DNA of 19,536 nt from Bacteroidales bacterium UBA6408 (GCA_002439805.1 DJPQ01000059.1:29696-49231); one strand, 5' to 3'. Numbered from the stretch's first letter, positions 7,005 through 14,527 are shown. Program-made: numbers and translations. Notes: generated from the letters alone by a model not told the origin.

Positions 7005-8381
7005 ATGAAGGGAATTGAGAATGCTGGAAAAACCGGACGAAACGAGGATGCGGGCAGGCCGGAAAGAGTGGTCGCCGGCTGTGTCATGATGATTCTTGCA
7101 GTGGCCTCCTGCGGGCTTCGCGAGCTGGGGGAGGTCGTTCCGCAGCCGCCTGTTCCGGACTACATCGAAGATGCCGACAATACCCGCGCCATGACTGTGG
7201 TGACAGGCGTCGAGTACCCTGAAGGCTATGACTGGAACGCCTGGAATCCTTCCTGTTCCGCCTCCCCGTCGCTCGTCGTGTTCAGTGACGGGGAGAAGGT
7301 GCTGAGCATACCGGTAAGCGAGGGCGCATCCGTGTCGGAAGACATTGATATGCACCGCTATGCAGGCGGGCATCTCTACACGGATTTCTGCACGGACAGT
7401 GAAACCGTCATTTCCAGGGACGGCAGGGAACTGTTCCGCTACGCCGGCCGTGAACGGATTGTCTTTCTCGCCGAGAGCGGCGGCCATGTCCTCACCCTCG
7501 GCGAGTCGCGTGACGGGCAGGGCTTCTCTTCCCGTTCCGACGGGCTTCCGGTTTTTCTCGGGATGGCGGGTACGGTGTTTCAGAACGCGGGTCTGTCGCC
7601 GTCGGGGAAACTGCGTTTCTTTTACAGGACGCGGGTCAATTCCACGGCCGGCTACATACTGCAGTATTATGCCGTGACGGGTTCCGAAAATGTCAAAATC
7701 GAGTTTCCCTCAGATGTGACAGAGGTCTATGGACTGGCTTTTCCGCGCCGGGGAACATCTCGTGTCAGGCCGGGGCCCGGACGCACGAAGCCTGCCGGGA
7801 TTGCTGTCCTGTGCCGAAGGCAGGGCGGGTCTGAACGGTCCTCGGTCGGGATAGTGAACTGCGGCGACGGCTCGTTCACGCCTCTTTCCAGACAGTTCCT
7901 GTTCAGTGTCTCCGGCGGAACCGTGCTCAGCAACACTGAACCGATGCTGGCCGTATGCCCCTGCTTGCCTTCCCGAGGAAAGCCGCATTATATAGTGTGT
8001 TCCGGAAAGAACATCTGCGGTTCGTGGCTTTCGGATGACATCCCTGTCGGTTTCCGTCATGTCGCGGACTCCGTCGTAGGCGTCAGAAAGTCAATGGGCG
8101 GCCGCCTGCGGGACATACTCTGCAGCGGTTCTGTCCGCGATACCCTTCCGGAGGGCTACACGGTGATGAGCGGCGACGCCCTGTGCGCCGACGGGGACGG
8201 GATTCTGATAGGGATGACGTCGAGGACGGGAGGCGGCCGCGCCATCCTCTGGGACGACGGGGACATTGACAGCCTCGGGTTCAGGGGCATAGTCACGGGT
8301 GTCTATCGTGAGACTGCCAAAGAGGAGGGCGATCTCCTCTCAAAACAGAAAAATATGACTCAAAAATACATCTCAAAATAA
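7005..8381 (+). CDS. Predicted lipoprotein of unknown function
   Basis: A 458-residue protein if started at the ATG at 7005. I do not recognise the family. Residues 21-36 (RVVAGCVMMILAVASC) are a hydrophobic segment ending in a lipobox, V-A-S-C, with Cys36 as the predicted acylated residue; the positive region before it is long (about 22 residues). The mature part has no further membrane segment and shows many short strand-like stretches with Gly/Asp turns, rich in DG and SG pairs, possibly a beta-propeller or other beta fold, but no repeat could be firmly aligned. An upstream in-frame ATG at 6903 lies inside the ispE terminator and would place 34 implausible residues before the signal, so it was not used. 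No functional link with comM downstream is evident. Confidence 0.7.
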   Translation: MKGIENAGKTGRNEDAGRPERVVAGCVMMILAVASCGLRELGEVVPQPPVPDYIEDADNTRAMTVVTGVEYPEGYDWNAWNPSCSASPSLVVFSDGEKVLSIPVSEGASVSEDIDMHRYAGGHLYTDFCTDSETVISRDGRELFRYAGRERIVFLAESGGHVLTLGESRDGQGFSSRSDGLPVFLGMAGTVFQNAGLSPSGKLRFFYRTRVNSTAGYILQYYAVTGSENVKIEFPSDVTEVYGLAFPRRGTSRVRPGPGRTKPAGIAVLCRRQGGSERSSVGIVNCGDGSFTPLSRQFLFSVSGGTVLSNTEPMLAVCPCLPSRGKPHYIVCSGKNICGSWLSDDIPVGFRHVADSVVGVRKSMGGRLRDILCSGSVRDTLPEGYTVMSGDALCADGDGILIGMTSRTGGGRAILWDDGDIDSLGFRGIVTGVYRETAKEEGDLLSKQKNMTQKYISK

Positions 8382-8437
8382 CTGAACGAAAAATTCAAAC
8401 AGCTTCTAAGACGCCAGTAATCTTTAAAACGCGAATT

Positions 8438-9979
8438 ATGCTGATTAACATTCACAGCGCCAAATGCATAGGGGTGCAGGCGGTTCATGTCACGGTTGAG
8501 GTTGACATTTCATCGGGGATAGGCATCCATCTGGTCGGGCTTGCGGATGCGGCCGTGAAGGAAAGCCTGCTTCGCACGGTCACGGCCCTGCAGTCGCTCG
8601 GGTTCAGGATTCCGGGCAAACGCATCGTCATAAACCTTGCTCCTGCGGACATACACAAGAACGGGAGCGGCTACGACGTGCCGATTGCCGTGGGCATTCT
8701 TGCCGCGTCCGGGCAGGTGGAGCATGGCTCGATCGGGGACTACCTGATTATGGGCGAGCTCGGGCTTGACGGGACCGTGCGTCCTGTTCCCGGCGCCCTT
8801 CCGGTGGCCGAGCTGAGCGTAGCCGAGGGTCGCAGAGGCTGCATCCTTCCGCTTGAGTCCGCCTCGGACACGGCTGACTATTACTCCGGAACCGTCTATG
8901 GGGTCCGCGACCTCCGGGAGGTGCTGCGGGTCATCGCCGGCAGGGAGGACATCTCCGACCTGCTGGTCAGGAACAGGATTCCGTCCCGCGAGAACGGCGA
9001 TGCCGCTTCTGAGGGGGCGTCCGTGGACTTCGCCCACATCATCGGGCAGGAGGGGGCGAAGCGCGGAATTGAGATTGCCGCAGCGGGAGGGCATAACGTG
9101 ATTATGGTCGGCCCTCCGGGCTCGGGAAAGTCCTCTCTGGCAAAGGCTCTTGCCGGAATCTTGCCGCCGATGTCGCGGGAGGAGTCGCTTGAGACCAGCA
9201 AGATTTACTCGGTGGCGGGGATTTACGGTCATCAGGGACTGATGACCGTGCGCCCCTTCAGGGCGCCGCACTACAGTGCGTCAATCCCCGCCCTCATAGG
9301 CGGCGGCTCGGACAGCATCCTGCCCGGGGAGATTTCCCTCGCGCACAACGGCGTGCTGTTCATCGACGAGTTCTGCGAGGCTCCCAAGAGGGTCGTGGAG
9401 GCTCTGCGCGGCCCGATGGAAGACGGGAAAATCACCGTGTCACGGCTCCGCGGCAAGGTCACCTATCCGGCCTCGTTCATGCTTGTGGCGGCGGCAAATC
9501 CCTGCCCCTGCGGCTACTACGGCGAGGGCGACCGCTGCCGCTGCACCACAGGTCAGAGGCTGAACTACCTCACGCGTCTCTCCGGCCCGATGATGGACCG
9601 CATAGACATCCAGCTCTGGATGCACTCGGTCGATGCCTCCAAGCTTACGGCACCGACCGAGTGCGAGAGCAGCGCACAGGTGCGTGAACGGGTGGTCAGG
9701 GCAAGGGAAGTCCAGCGGAAGCGCTTCTCCGGCGACGGAATTTACACCAACGCGATGATGAACAACCGCCTCATCGGCAAGTACTGTCCTCTGGACGGGG
9801 GCTGCCGCGACTTCCTGCGCCGCACCGTCGAGTCGATGGGACTCTCCGCGAGAGCCTGCATGAGAATCATCCGCATAGCCCGCACCATAGCAGACCTCGA
9901 AGGCAGCCCGGACATCTCCGTCCTGCACCTCAGTGAAGCCGCCGGCTTCCGCTTCCTCGACAAGACCCGCCAGCCTTGA
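8438..9979 (+). CDS. comM: ComM/YifB-family AAA+ ATPase (Mg-chelatase-like)
   Basis: A 513-residue protein of normal family length. The N-terminal Lon-like domain (1-170) contains VEVDISSGIGIHLVGLADAA. The AAA+ module has Walker A GPPGSGKSS (225-233), Walker B VLFIDEF (306-312), the Cys-rich ANPCPCGYYGEGDRCRC (353-369) and the arginine-finger-like GPMMDRID (383-390). A C-terminal Mg_chelatase domain follows. ComM is a hexameric helicase that promotes branch migration during integration of DNA in natural transformation; in many organisms that are not known to be competent the role is uncertain. A T8 run at 9987-9994 follows the stop, but no strong stem was found before it. Confidence 0.93.
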   Translation: MLINIHSAKCIGVQAVHVTVEVDISSGIGIHLVGLADAAVKESLLRTVTALQSLGFRIPGKRIVINLAPADIHKNGSGYDVPIAVGILAASGQVEHGSIGDYLIMGELGLDGTVRPVPGALPVAELSVAEGRRGCILPLESASDTADYYSGTVYGVRDLREVLRVIAGREDISDLLVRNRIPSRENGDAASEGASVDFAHIIGQEGAKRGIEIAAAGGHNVIMVGPPGSGKSSLAKALAGILPPMSREESLETSKIYSVAGIYGHQGLMTVRPFRAPHYSASIPALIGGGSDSILPGEISLAHNGVLFIDEFCEAPKRVVEALRGPMEDGKITVSRLRGKVTYPASFMLVAAANPCPCGYYGEGDRCRCTTGQRLNYLTRLSGPMMDRIDIQLWMHSVDASKLTAPTECESSAQVRERVVRAREVQRKRFSGDGIYTNAMMNNRLIGKYCPLDGGCRDFLRRTVESMGLSARACMRIIRIARTIADLEGSPDISVLHLSEAAGFRFLDKTRQP

Positions 9980-10050
9980 TTCCGTCTTTTTTTTATTGTG
10001 CCCTCAGATTCTGCGGGGCGGCGTGATTTTAATTATCAGCATAAATTTAC

Positions 10051-10058
10051 TAATTTTG
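10051..10058 (+). promoter_or_regulatory. Probable -7 box for the tsaE transcript
   Basis: TAATTTTG matches TAnnTTTG exactly; a T-run at 10027-10030 is at about the right distance for a -33 element. A start near 10065 would produce a leader of about 85 bases that can fold strongly. Confidence 0.5.
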
Positions 10059-10061
10059 CCT

Positions 10062-10128
10062 CCCCGAACATCGGAAGCGACTTCGCGGCTCCGGGGCCTG
10101 CAGCGCCGGACGGAAGGATGTCCGCAGG
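10062..10128 (+). other. Structured 5' leader of tsaE (two stem-loops)
   Basis: The first structure pairs CCCCG (10062-10066) with CGGGG (10092-10096) around an inner GAAG-CGA-CTTC hairpin (10074-10084). The second pairs CGGAC (10107-10111) with GTCCG (10120-10124), extended by CCTG (10097-10100) with CAGG (10125-10128) across a bulge. It does not resemble a riboswitch class I can name. It could be a regulatory leader or only a stable untranslated region. Confidence 0.4.
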
Positions 10129-10149
10129 GGAGAATCAGATACTTGCAGT

Positions 10150-10572
10150 ATGGAACACAGCATTACAATAAAGGATACGGCTGACCTTGACAGGGCGGCG
10201 GGAGAGTTTCTGAAAGAGATTGGGGAGCGGCGGCTGATTGCTTTCTATGCGCCCATGGGGGCGGGGAAGACCACCTTCACCACGGCTATATGCAGGCGGC
10301 TGGGAGTTGCCGACCCGGTCTGCTCCCCGACGTTCACCATTGTCAACGAGTATGTGAGCGCCGACGGCGAGCCGGTCTATCACTTTGATTTCTACCGCAT
10401 AACGAAGCCGTCCGAGGCCATTGACATAGGACTGGACGACTATCTCTACAGCGGCAGCCTCTGCCTGATGGAGTGGCCGGAAAACATCGAGGAACTGCTT
10501 CCTGAGGAGACTCTGAAGGTGCACATCCGCGTAAATCCGGATTTTTCACGCACGGTCTTCTGGGAAGACTGA
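10150..10572 (+). CDS. tsaE: tRNA threonylcarbamoyladenosine biosynthesis ATPase TsaE
   Basis: A 140-residue P-loop protein of normal TsaE length. Walker A is APMGAGKTT (34-42). The family motifs SPTF (59-62), YHFDFYR (77-83) and EWPENIEELLP (108-118) are all present. TsaE drives the TsaB-TsaD complex that puts threonylcarbamoyl on A37 of ANN-decoding tRNAs in the cytoplasm. It has its own probable promoter and a folded leader, and is followed by a 100-base gap before the transporter genes, which may share its transcript. Confidence 0.95.
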   Translation: MEHSITIKDTADLDRAAGEFLKEIGERRLIAFYAPMGAGKTTFTTAICRRLGVADPVCSPTFTIVNEYVSADGEPVYHFDFYRITKPSEAIDIGLDDYLYSGSLCLMEWPENIEELLPEETLKVHIRVNPDFSRTVFWED

Positions 10573-10576
10573 AGGG

Positions 10577-10602
10577 GAACGGAGTCTTTGGGCGCGCCGT
10601 TC
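10577..10602 (+). other. Inverted repeat between tsaE and the Mla-type permease gene
   Basis: GAACGG (10577-10582) and CCGTTC (10597-10602) are perfect 6-bp arms, and the loop ends in the palindrome GGCGCGCC. It begins 5 bases after the tsaE stop and has no T-tract, so it is more like an intercistronic stem than a terminator. Confidence 0.35.
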
Positions 10603-10672
10603 TGATGACGCCTGTCATAAACCAAGAAACTCAGGGACAAAAAACTCAAAGAGGGGGCAACCCGATTAGAAG

Positions 10673-11419
10673 ATGATAAGAAAATTTTTTGAAAACGTCG
10701 GACGCTATTGCCTGTTTCTCAAGCAGGTCTTCCGAAGGCCCGAAAAATGGAGGCTGTTCTGGAAGCAGTTCGTGCTTGAATCTGACAAGCTCATACTCTC
10801 GTCAATCGTCATCGTCGGAGTGATTTCGGTGTTCATAGGCGGAGTGCTCGTCATCCAGACGGCGTCGAACCTCGAAAACCCGTTCATCGACAAGATGTAT
10901 GTCGGCTATATGGTGCGTGAGAGCCTCATCCTTGAGTTCTGCTCCACCATGGTCGCGCTCATCCTCGCCGGCAAGATGGGCTCGAACATCTCCTCCGAGC
11001 TCGGCAGCATGAGGATTACGGAGCAGATTGACGCCATGGACATGATGGGCGTGAACTCCGCAGGTTTCCTCGTACTTCCGAAACTGGTCTCCGCGACGGT
11101 TCTCAGCCCCTTCCTGATGCTGATGAGCCTCGGCCTCGGCCTTGTGGGCGGCTGGGTGGTGGTCGCGGCGACAGGCATCATATCGACGGCCTCCTATGTG
11201 ACCGGGCTGCACTACTGTTACAACGGCTACTATGTCTTTTACAGCTGCTTCAAGATGGCGGTGTTCTGCTTCATAATCTCGTCGGTGGCTGCCTTTAACG
11301 GCTACTACGCCAAGGGAGGCTCGCTCGGCGTGGGCAAGTCGAGCACGCGCAGCATCGTGGTCTCCAGCATACTCATTCTCATGTTCGACCTCATACTCAC
11401 CCAGCTCATGCTCTATTAG
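10673..11419 (+). CDS. mlaE: MlaE-family lipid ABC transporter permease
   Basis: A 248-residue integral membrane protein of the MlaE/YrbE family. It has a positively charged N-terminus, then hydrophobic segments near 43-65, 85-105, 133-160, 185-210 and 225-246. The family coupling motif is present as SMRITEQIDAMDMMGVN (111-127). MlaE is the inner-membrane part of MCE-type transporters that move phospholipids between the inner and outer membranes and keep outer-membrane asymmetry. It is followed after 57 bases by its ATPase gene. No MCE-domain (MlaD) gene follows, unlike the Proteobacterial operon. Confidence 0.93.
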   Translation: MIRKFFENVGRYCLFLKQVFRRPEKWRLFWKQFVLESDKLILSSIVIVGVISVFIGGVLVIQTASNLENPFIDKMYVGYMVRESLILEFCSTMVALILAGKMGSNISSELGSMRITEQIDAMDMMGVNSAGFLVLPKLVSATVLSPFLMLMSLGLGLVGGWVVVAATGIISTASYVTGLHYCYNGYYVFYSCFKMAVFCFIISSVAAFNGYYAKGGSLGVGKSSTRSIVVSSILILMFDLILTQLMLY

Positions 11420-11476
11420 CCGCAATGTTGGAAATCGGTCCGCGGGAATCCATAACTCAATGAATCTGAAAAATAT

Positions 11477-12238
11477 ATGATAAAGGTAGAACATCTCTGC
11501 AAGAGCTTCGACGGCGTGAACGTACTCAATGACATAAACGTCGAATATGCGGCCGGACAGTGCAATATGATAATAGGCGCAAGCGGTTCGGGAAAGACCG
11601 TGCTGCTCAAGAACCTCATAGGACTGATGTCGCCCGACAGCGGGGACATAAAATATGGGGACGAGTCCCTTTCTTCAATGAGTTATAAGGAACGGAAGGC
11701 GCTGCACCAGAAAATCGGAATCCTGTTCCAGAACAGCGCCCTATTCGATTTCGCGACCGTGCTGGAGAACGTGATGTTCCCGATGGAGTTCTTCACGGAC
11801 TGGAGCCATGCGCAGAAGGTCGAGCGCGCACGCTACTGCCTTGAACGGGTGAATGTCGTGGGTTCTGACGACAAGTTCCCCGACGAACTGAGCGGTGGAA
11901 TGCAGAAGAGGGTGGGAATAGCGCGCGCCATAGCCCTGAACCCGTCCTATCTTTTCTGCGACGAGCCGAACTCCGGACTTGACCCATATACCTCGATCCT
12001 CATTGACCGTCTCATCAGCGACCTTACCAAGGAATTCAACATGACGACGGTGGTGAACACCCACGACATGAACTCCATTCTTGAAATCGGGGACAAGATA
12101 GCCTTCCTCCACAAGGGCAGCATCCTCTGGCAGGGTGACCGCCACACCATTCTCGGCACCGACTGCAAGGAGCTCAGGGACTTTGTCTGCGCCAACACCC
12201 TCGCCCGCAACATCATAGAGGGAAAAGGAAATAGATAG
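11477..12238 (+). CDS. mlaF: MlaF-family lipid ABC transporter ATP-binding protein
   Basis: A 253-residue ABC ATPase. Walker A is GASGSGKT (34-41), Q-loop LFQNSALFD (83-91), signature LSGGMQKRVGIARA (138-151), Walker B LFCDEPNSGLDP (159-170), switch His196 in NTHDMNS. The GMQKR form of the signature and the Q-loop wording are typical of MlaF/Ttg2A ATPases. It powers the MlaE permease upstream at the inner membrane. The stop codon lies within a 7-bp stem (12235-12254). No accessory MlaD, MlaB or MlaC gene is beside it; the sequence downstream is noncoding repeat. Confidence 0.93.
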   Translation: MIKVEHLCKSFDGVNVLNDINVEYAAGQCNMIIGASGSGKTVLLKNLIGLMSPDSGDIKYGDESLSSMSYKERKALHQKIGILFQNSALFDFATVLENVMFPMEFFTDWSHAQKVERARYCLERVNVVGSDDKFPDELSGGMQKRVGIARAIALNPSYLFCDEPNSGLDPYTSILIDRLISDLTKEFNMTTVVNTHDMNSILEIGDKIAFLHKGSILWQGDRHTILGTDCKELRDFVCANTLARNIIEGKGNR

Positions 12239-12254
12239 AGATTTCAGTCTCTAT
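12235..12254 (+). terminator. Hairpin overlapping the mlaF stop codon
   Basis: ATAGAGA (12235-12241), loop TTTCAG, TCTCTAT (12248-12254): a perfect 7-bp stem followed by TTC. The T-tract is short, so this is a weak terminator candidate. The following region to 12368 shows further small inverted repeats, such as GCTATT-CA-AATAGC at 12299-12312, and no open gene. Confidence 0.4.
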
Positions 12255-12368
12255 TTCAAAAACAGAGGTATCCAACAGTTTAAAACTATTCTTCAGAGGC
12301 TATTCAAATAGCTGATTAAAATGCTTGCTCAAAAAAGCTGAAAGAGAGGGGATGCATAAAAGGATGAA

Positions 12369-12513
12369 ATGCAAGGCGCTCAGTACCGAAATCTGTGTAT
12401 TATTTGAACAACATCAAGGCGTTTGAACGCCGTGCGAAGAACAACGAAGCGTGAGCCTTGTGCGATAGTGTGCACGGAGCACCACTTCCCCTTCGAGGGG
12501 ACGGGAGGGGTCT
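12369..12513 (-). repeat. Dispersed downstream repeat, copy A
   Basis: Noncoding element on the 3' side of the beta-barrel gene. Its 83-bp core (12431-12513) matches 17617-17699 in inverted orientation with 81 identities and no gaps. Inside the core is a CCCCT-TCG-AGGGG hairpin (12488-12500). Directly beyond the core is the hairpin GGCGT-TTGA-ACGCC (12418-12431), then a looser match to box 1 (12369-12391). No open frame, transposase or target-site duplication is visible. The element starts about 35 bases after the stop of the gene pointing towards it. Confidence 0.85.
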
Positions 12514-12521
12514 AAATACAA

Positions 12522-12545
12522 GGGCAGTTCGCCTTTTAGGCGCCC
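12522..12545 (-). terminator. Hairpin just after the beta-barrel gene
   Basis: CGCCT-TTT-AGGCG (12530-12542) is a perfect 5-bp hairpin, with a further GGG/CCC pairing outside it (about 12523-12545). It follows the stop by a few bases, the usual place for a terminator, but the T-tract is poor on the minus strand. Confidence 0.35.
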
Positions 12546-12547
12546 CG

Positions 12548-13879
12548 CTATAATTTGAAGCGGACGCCCGCCTCCACTCCAAACGCCAGCGGCTGCTCCG
12601 TCCTGATGCTCCGTGGCTGATTGTTGTCAAAATAGTACCTTACGCTCGGGTCGATGTAAATCCCGAGGAACTCCAACGGGGAAAACTCCACGCCGAGACC
12701 CAGCTTGACGGAGGTCTGCACCCCGCCTACCTTCCGCGTGCAGCGCAGGGACTCGTTCTCGAAGGTTCCGGTGTATTTGTTAAGGACACACTTTTCGACA
12801 GACCCTCCGACAGTCGCGTAGGCATCCCAATGCCTTGTGCGGAACATACTGAAATAGACATCGACAGGGATTCCGATGTAGTGCTGGCTGTTCTTCATGT
12901 CCATGCCGCAGCTCCATCCGTTCCCGTCGTAGTAGGTCCCGGAGACCTTCTTGCTGAGCATCGTGTAGCTGAGGCCGATTCCGATTCCGAGCCACCTCGT
13001 TATGCTGTATTTCACGCCCACGCCGAAAGAAAGCGGAAGATCGAATGAATCCGAATTTCTCCCCTCCACGAACTCCTCCCCGGAGGGTGTCTTGTCGCCC
13101 TTAGTGAACATTCTTCTCGGCCCGGAACTCTTCTGCGGTCCTCCGAAGCTGTTTCCGCCGACAGTAATCTCGATCGGGATTCCTCCGTGTCCTTCTCTGC
13201 CGTTGCGGCCCTCCTCTCCGTAGGCTTCCTCTATATCCGAATTATCGACTTTCAGCCCGCACTCCGGATCCCCTCCATCCGCATCGACATCGACGCGCGT
13301 CGCATCCTCCTCAAATTCCGGTCGGCTTCCTGCATTGCCGCTTTCCTCCGTTTCCGGGCCGGCTGCAGACACCGCTTCCGATACTGCCTCCGAGGTCGCC
13401 GCCGACTCAGCCGCCATCGCGAGCAGTCCGGCATCCTCCTTTTTCACAACATCGAACTTGGCTTCGCATCCCGCCGCTGCTTTCACTCCGGCGGCCTTTC
13501 TGTCAACCACATTCCCGGCCGTCTCCACATCCGGTTCGGCAGCAGAACCCTCCGTTGGAATTTCCTCCGCCGGAATCTCCGTCACGGCATTCTCTGCAAG
13601 AACCTCCCCGTCCGTAACCTTCCCCGACGGAACGAAATGCGCGACTACAAGCCACGCCGCCACAGCCGCCGCCACGGCGCCCGCCCCGGCAATCCACCTG
13701 CGCACGAGGACGGTTCCCCGACGCCGCTGTCCCGACGCCGCGTCAAGCCTTGACTCGATGCCCTCCCAGAGCCCTTCAGGAAGCTGTTCCTGCGGCTCAG
13801 AAAGCATCTCGCGTATTTTTTCGTCAAACTGTGTATCCGTCATATATATGTGTCTTTCACGGACGCGGTCTCCCGTCAT
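12548..13879 (-). CDS. Sigma-linked membrane protein with C-terminal outer-membrane beta-barrel
   Basis: A 443-residue protein from the ATG at 13879, which overlaps the sigma-factor stop as ATGA. A second start, 13843 (Met13), fits the usual beginning of such heads (MTDTQFDEKIREML) and may be the true one. Parts in order: a charged head with DEKIREML and LPEGLWEGIESRLDA (19-47); one membrane segment (about 62-83); a long acidic, Ala/Glu-rich linker (84-277); and a small beta-barrel domain (278-443) of alternating strands ending in GVEAGVRFKL, an outer-membrane-type terminal strand. By position and the head motif it is inferred to be the partner, perhaps anti-sigma-like regulator, of the sigma factor upstream. 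The barrel alone would be called a PorT/OmpA-like beta-barrel protein. The topology, with both an inner-membrane helix and an outer-membrane barrel, is inferred. Confidence 0.75.
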   Translation of the reverse strand: MTGDRVRERHIYMTDTQFDEKIREMLSEPQEQLPEGLWEGIESRLDAASGQRRRGTVLVRRWIAGAGAVAAAVAAWLVVAHFVPSGKVTDGEVLAENAVTEIPAEEIPTEGSAAEPDVETAGNVVDRKAAGVKAAAGCEAKFDVVKKEDAGLLAMAAESAATSEAVSEAVSAAGPETEESGNAGSRPEFEEDATRVDVDADGGDPECGLKVDNSDIEEAYGEEGRNGREGHGGIPIEITVGGNSFGGPQKSSGPRRMFTKGDKTPSGEEFVEGRNSDSFDLPLSFGVGVKYSITRWLGIGIGLSYTMLSKKVSGTYYDGNGWSCGMDMKNSQHYIGIPVDVYFSMFRTRHWDAYATVGGSVEKCVLNKYTGTFENESLRCTRKVGGVQTSVKLGLGVEFSPLEFLGIYIDPSVRYYFDNNQPRSIRTEQPLAFGVEAGVRFKL

Positions 13880-14448
13880 CCCGTAAATTTCCGTATCCTG
13901 CCCTGCAGCCAGATTCGTCCCCGGCTCAGCTGCGTCCTCGACGTGCTTTCCGTTATCCCGAGCATCTGCGCAATCTCCCTGTGGGAGAACCCCTCCATCA
14001 CATAGAGGTTGAAAACTGCCCTGAACCCGGACGGCATATCCGTCACGGCAGCCATGATTTCCTTGTATGAAAGCTTCTCTATTGCCGTTTCTTCGTCCGC
14101 CTTCAGCCCCCGTGCCAGCGAGATGTCATCGCTCATCTTCAGGGCATCGTTCTTCCTGAGGTACATCAGCGACGCGTTGATGAAAATCCTCCGCGCCCAG
14201 CCGTCGAACGAGCCGGTCCCGCTGTAGCTGCCGAGCTTCGTGAAAAGCGCCACGAACCCTTCCTGAAGGATGTCCTCCGCCACGGCCCTGTCCCCCACGT
14301 AGCGTATGCACACGGGGAAATAGCGGGGTGCCAGAAGTTCGTACATCTTCCTCTGGGCAGCCCGGTCTCCGTCAATGCATTTGCCTATGAGCAGAACAGC
14401 CTTGTCTTCGTTCACGGTTGTCGTTCCGGGCCGAAAAACTGCCGACAT
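13876..14448 (-). CDS. ECF-type RNA polymerase sigma factor
   Basis: A 190-residue sigma-70 family protein with only regions 2 and 4, as in ECF sigma factors. Region 2 (about 25-105) contains DRAVAEDILQEGFVALFTKL and FDGWARRIFINASLMYLRK. Region 4 (about 131-186) contains the helix-turn-helix FSHREIAQMLGITESTSRTQ. It directs RNA polymerase to a stimulus-specific set of promoters that cannot be read from sequence. The only ATG in good position is at 14448. The gene is translationally coupled to the membrane beta-barrel protein downstream, and is divergent from the TPR/EnvC-like genes. An 8-bp inverted repeat lies in its predicted leader, so its expression may be controlled there. Confidence 0.93.
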   Translation of the reverse strand: MSAVFRPGTTTVNEDKAVLLIGKCIDGDRAAQRKMYELLAPRYFPVCIRYVGDRAVAEDILQEGFVALFTKLGSYSGTGSFDGWARRIFINASLMYLRKNDALKMSDDISLARGLKADEETAIEKLSYKEIMAAVTDMPSGFRAVFNLYVMEGFSHREIAQMLGITESTSRTQLSRGRIWLQGRIRKFTG

Positions 14449-14452
14449 TCAA

Positions 14453-14481
14453 GATGCAACCCCGGCCCATTACGTTGCATC
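14453..14481 (-). promoter_or_regulatory. 8-bp inverted repeat in the sigma-factor leader
   Basis: GATGCAAC (14453-14460) and GTTGCATC (14474-14481) are perfect inverted arms around a 13-base spacer. The right arm lies between the predicted -7 box at 14497-14504 and the sigma start codon. It could be a dimeric repressor or activator site, or an mRNA hairpin that hides the start, which lies 4 bases beyond the left arm. Confidence 0.5.
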
Positions 14482-14496
14482 AGTCGATATTTTCCT

Positions 14497-14504
14497 CAAA
14501 AATA
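14497..14504 (-). promoter_or_regulatory. Probable -7 box of the sigma-factor promoter
   Basis: On the minus strand this reads TATTTTTG, matching TAnnTTTG, about 49 bases before the ATG. No clear -33 TTTG is present. It lies within 25 bases of the opposing box for the TPR gene, so the two promoters are back to back. Confidence 0.4.
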
Positions 14505-14527
14505 ATCTTTTTTCCCGAATTGCTTGT

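Noticed and set aside
9987..9994. T8 run after comM as an intrinsic terminator
   Set aside because: No adequate stem was found immediately before it, so it was only mentioned with the gene.
10802..11494. Minus-strand open frame of 230 codons across mlaE
   Set aside because: It is antisense to a clear MlaE permease and has the His/Glu-rich composition expected of a shadow frame.
13187..13886. Plus-strand open frames opposite the barrel gene and sigma factor
   Set aside because: They are low-complexity Ser/Ala/Arg-rich shadows of the acidic linker on the minus strand.
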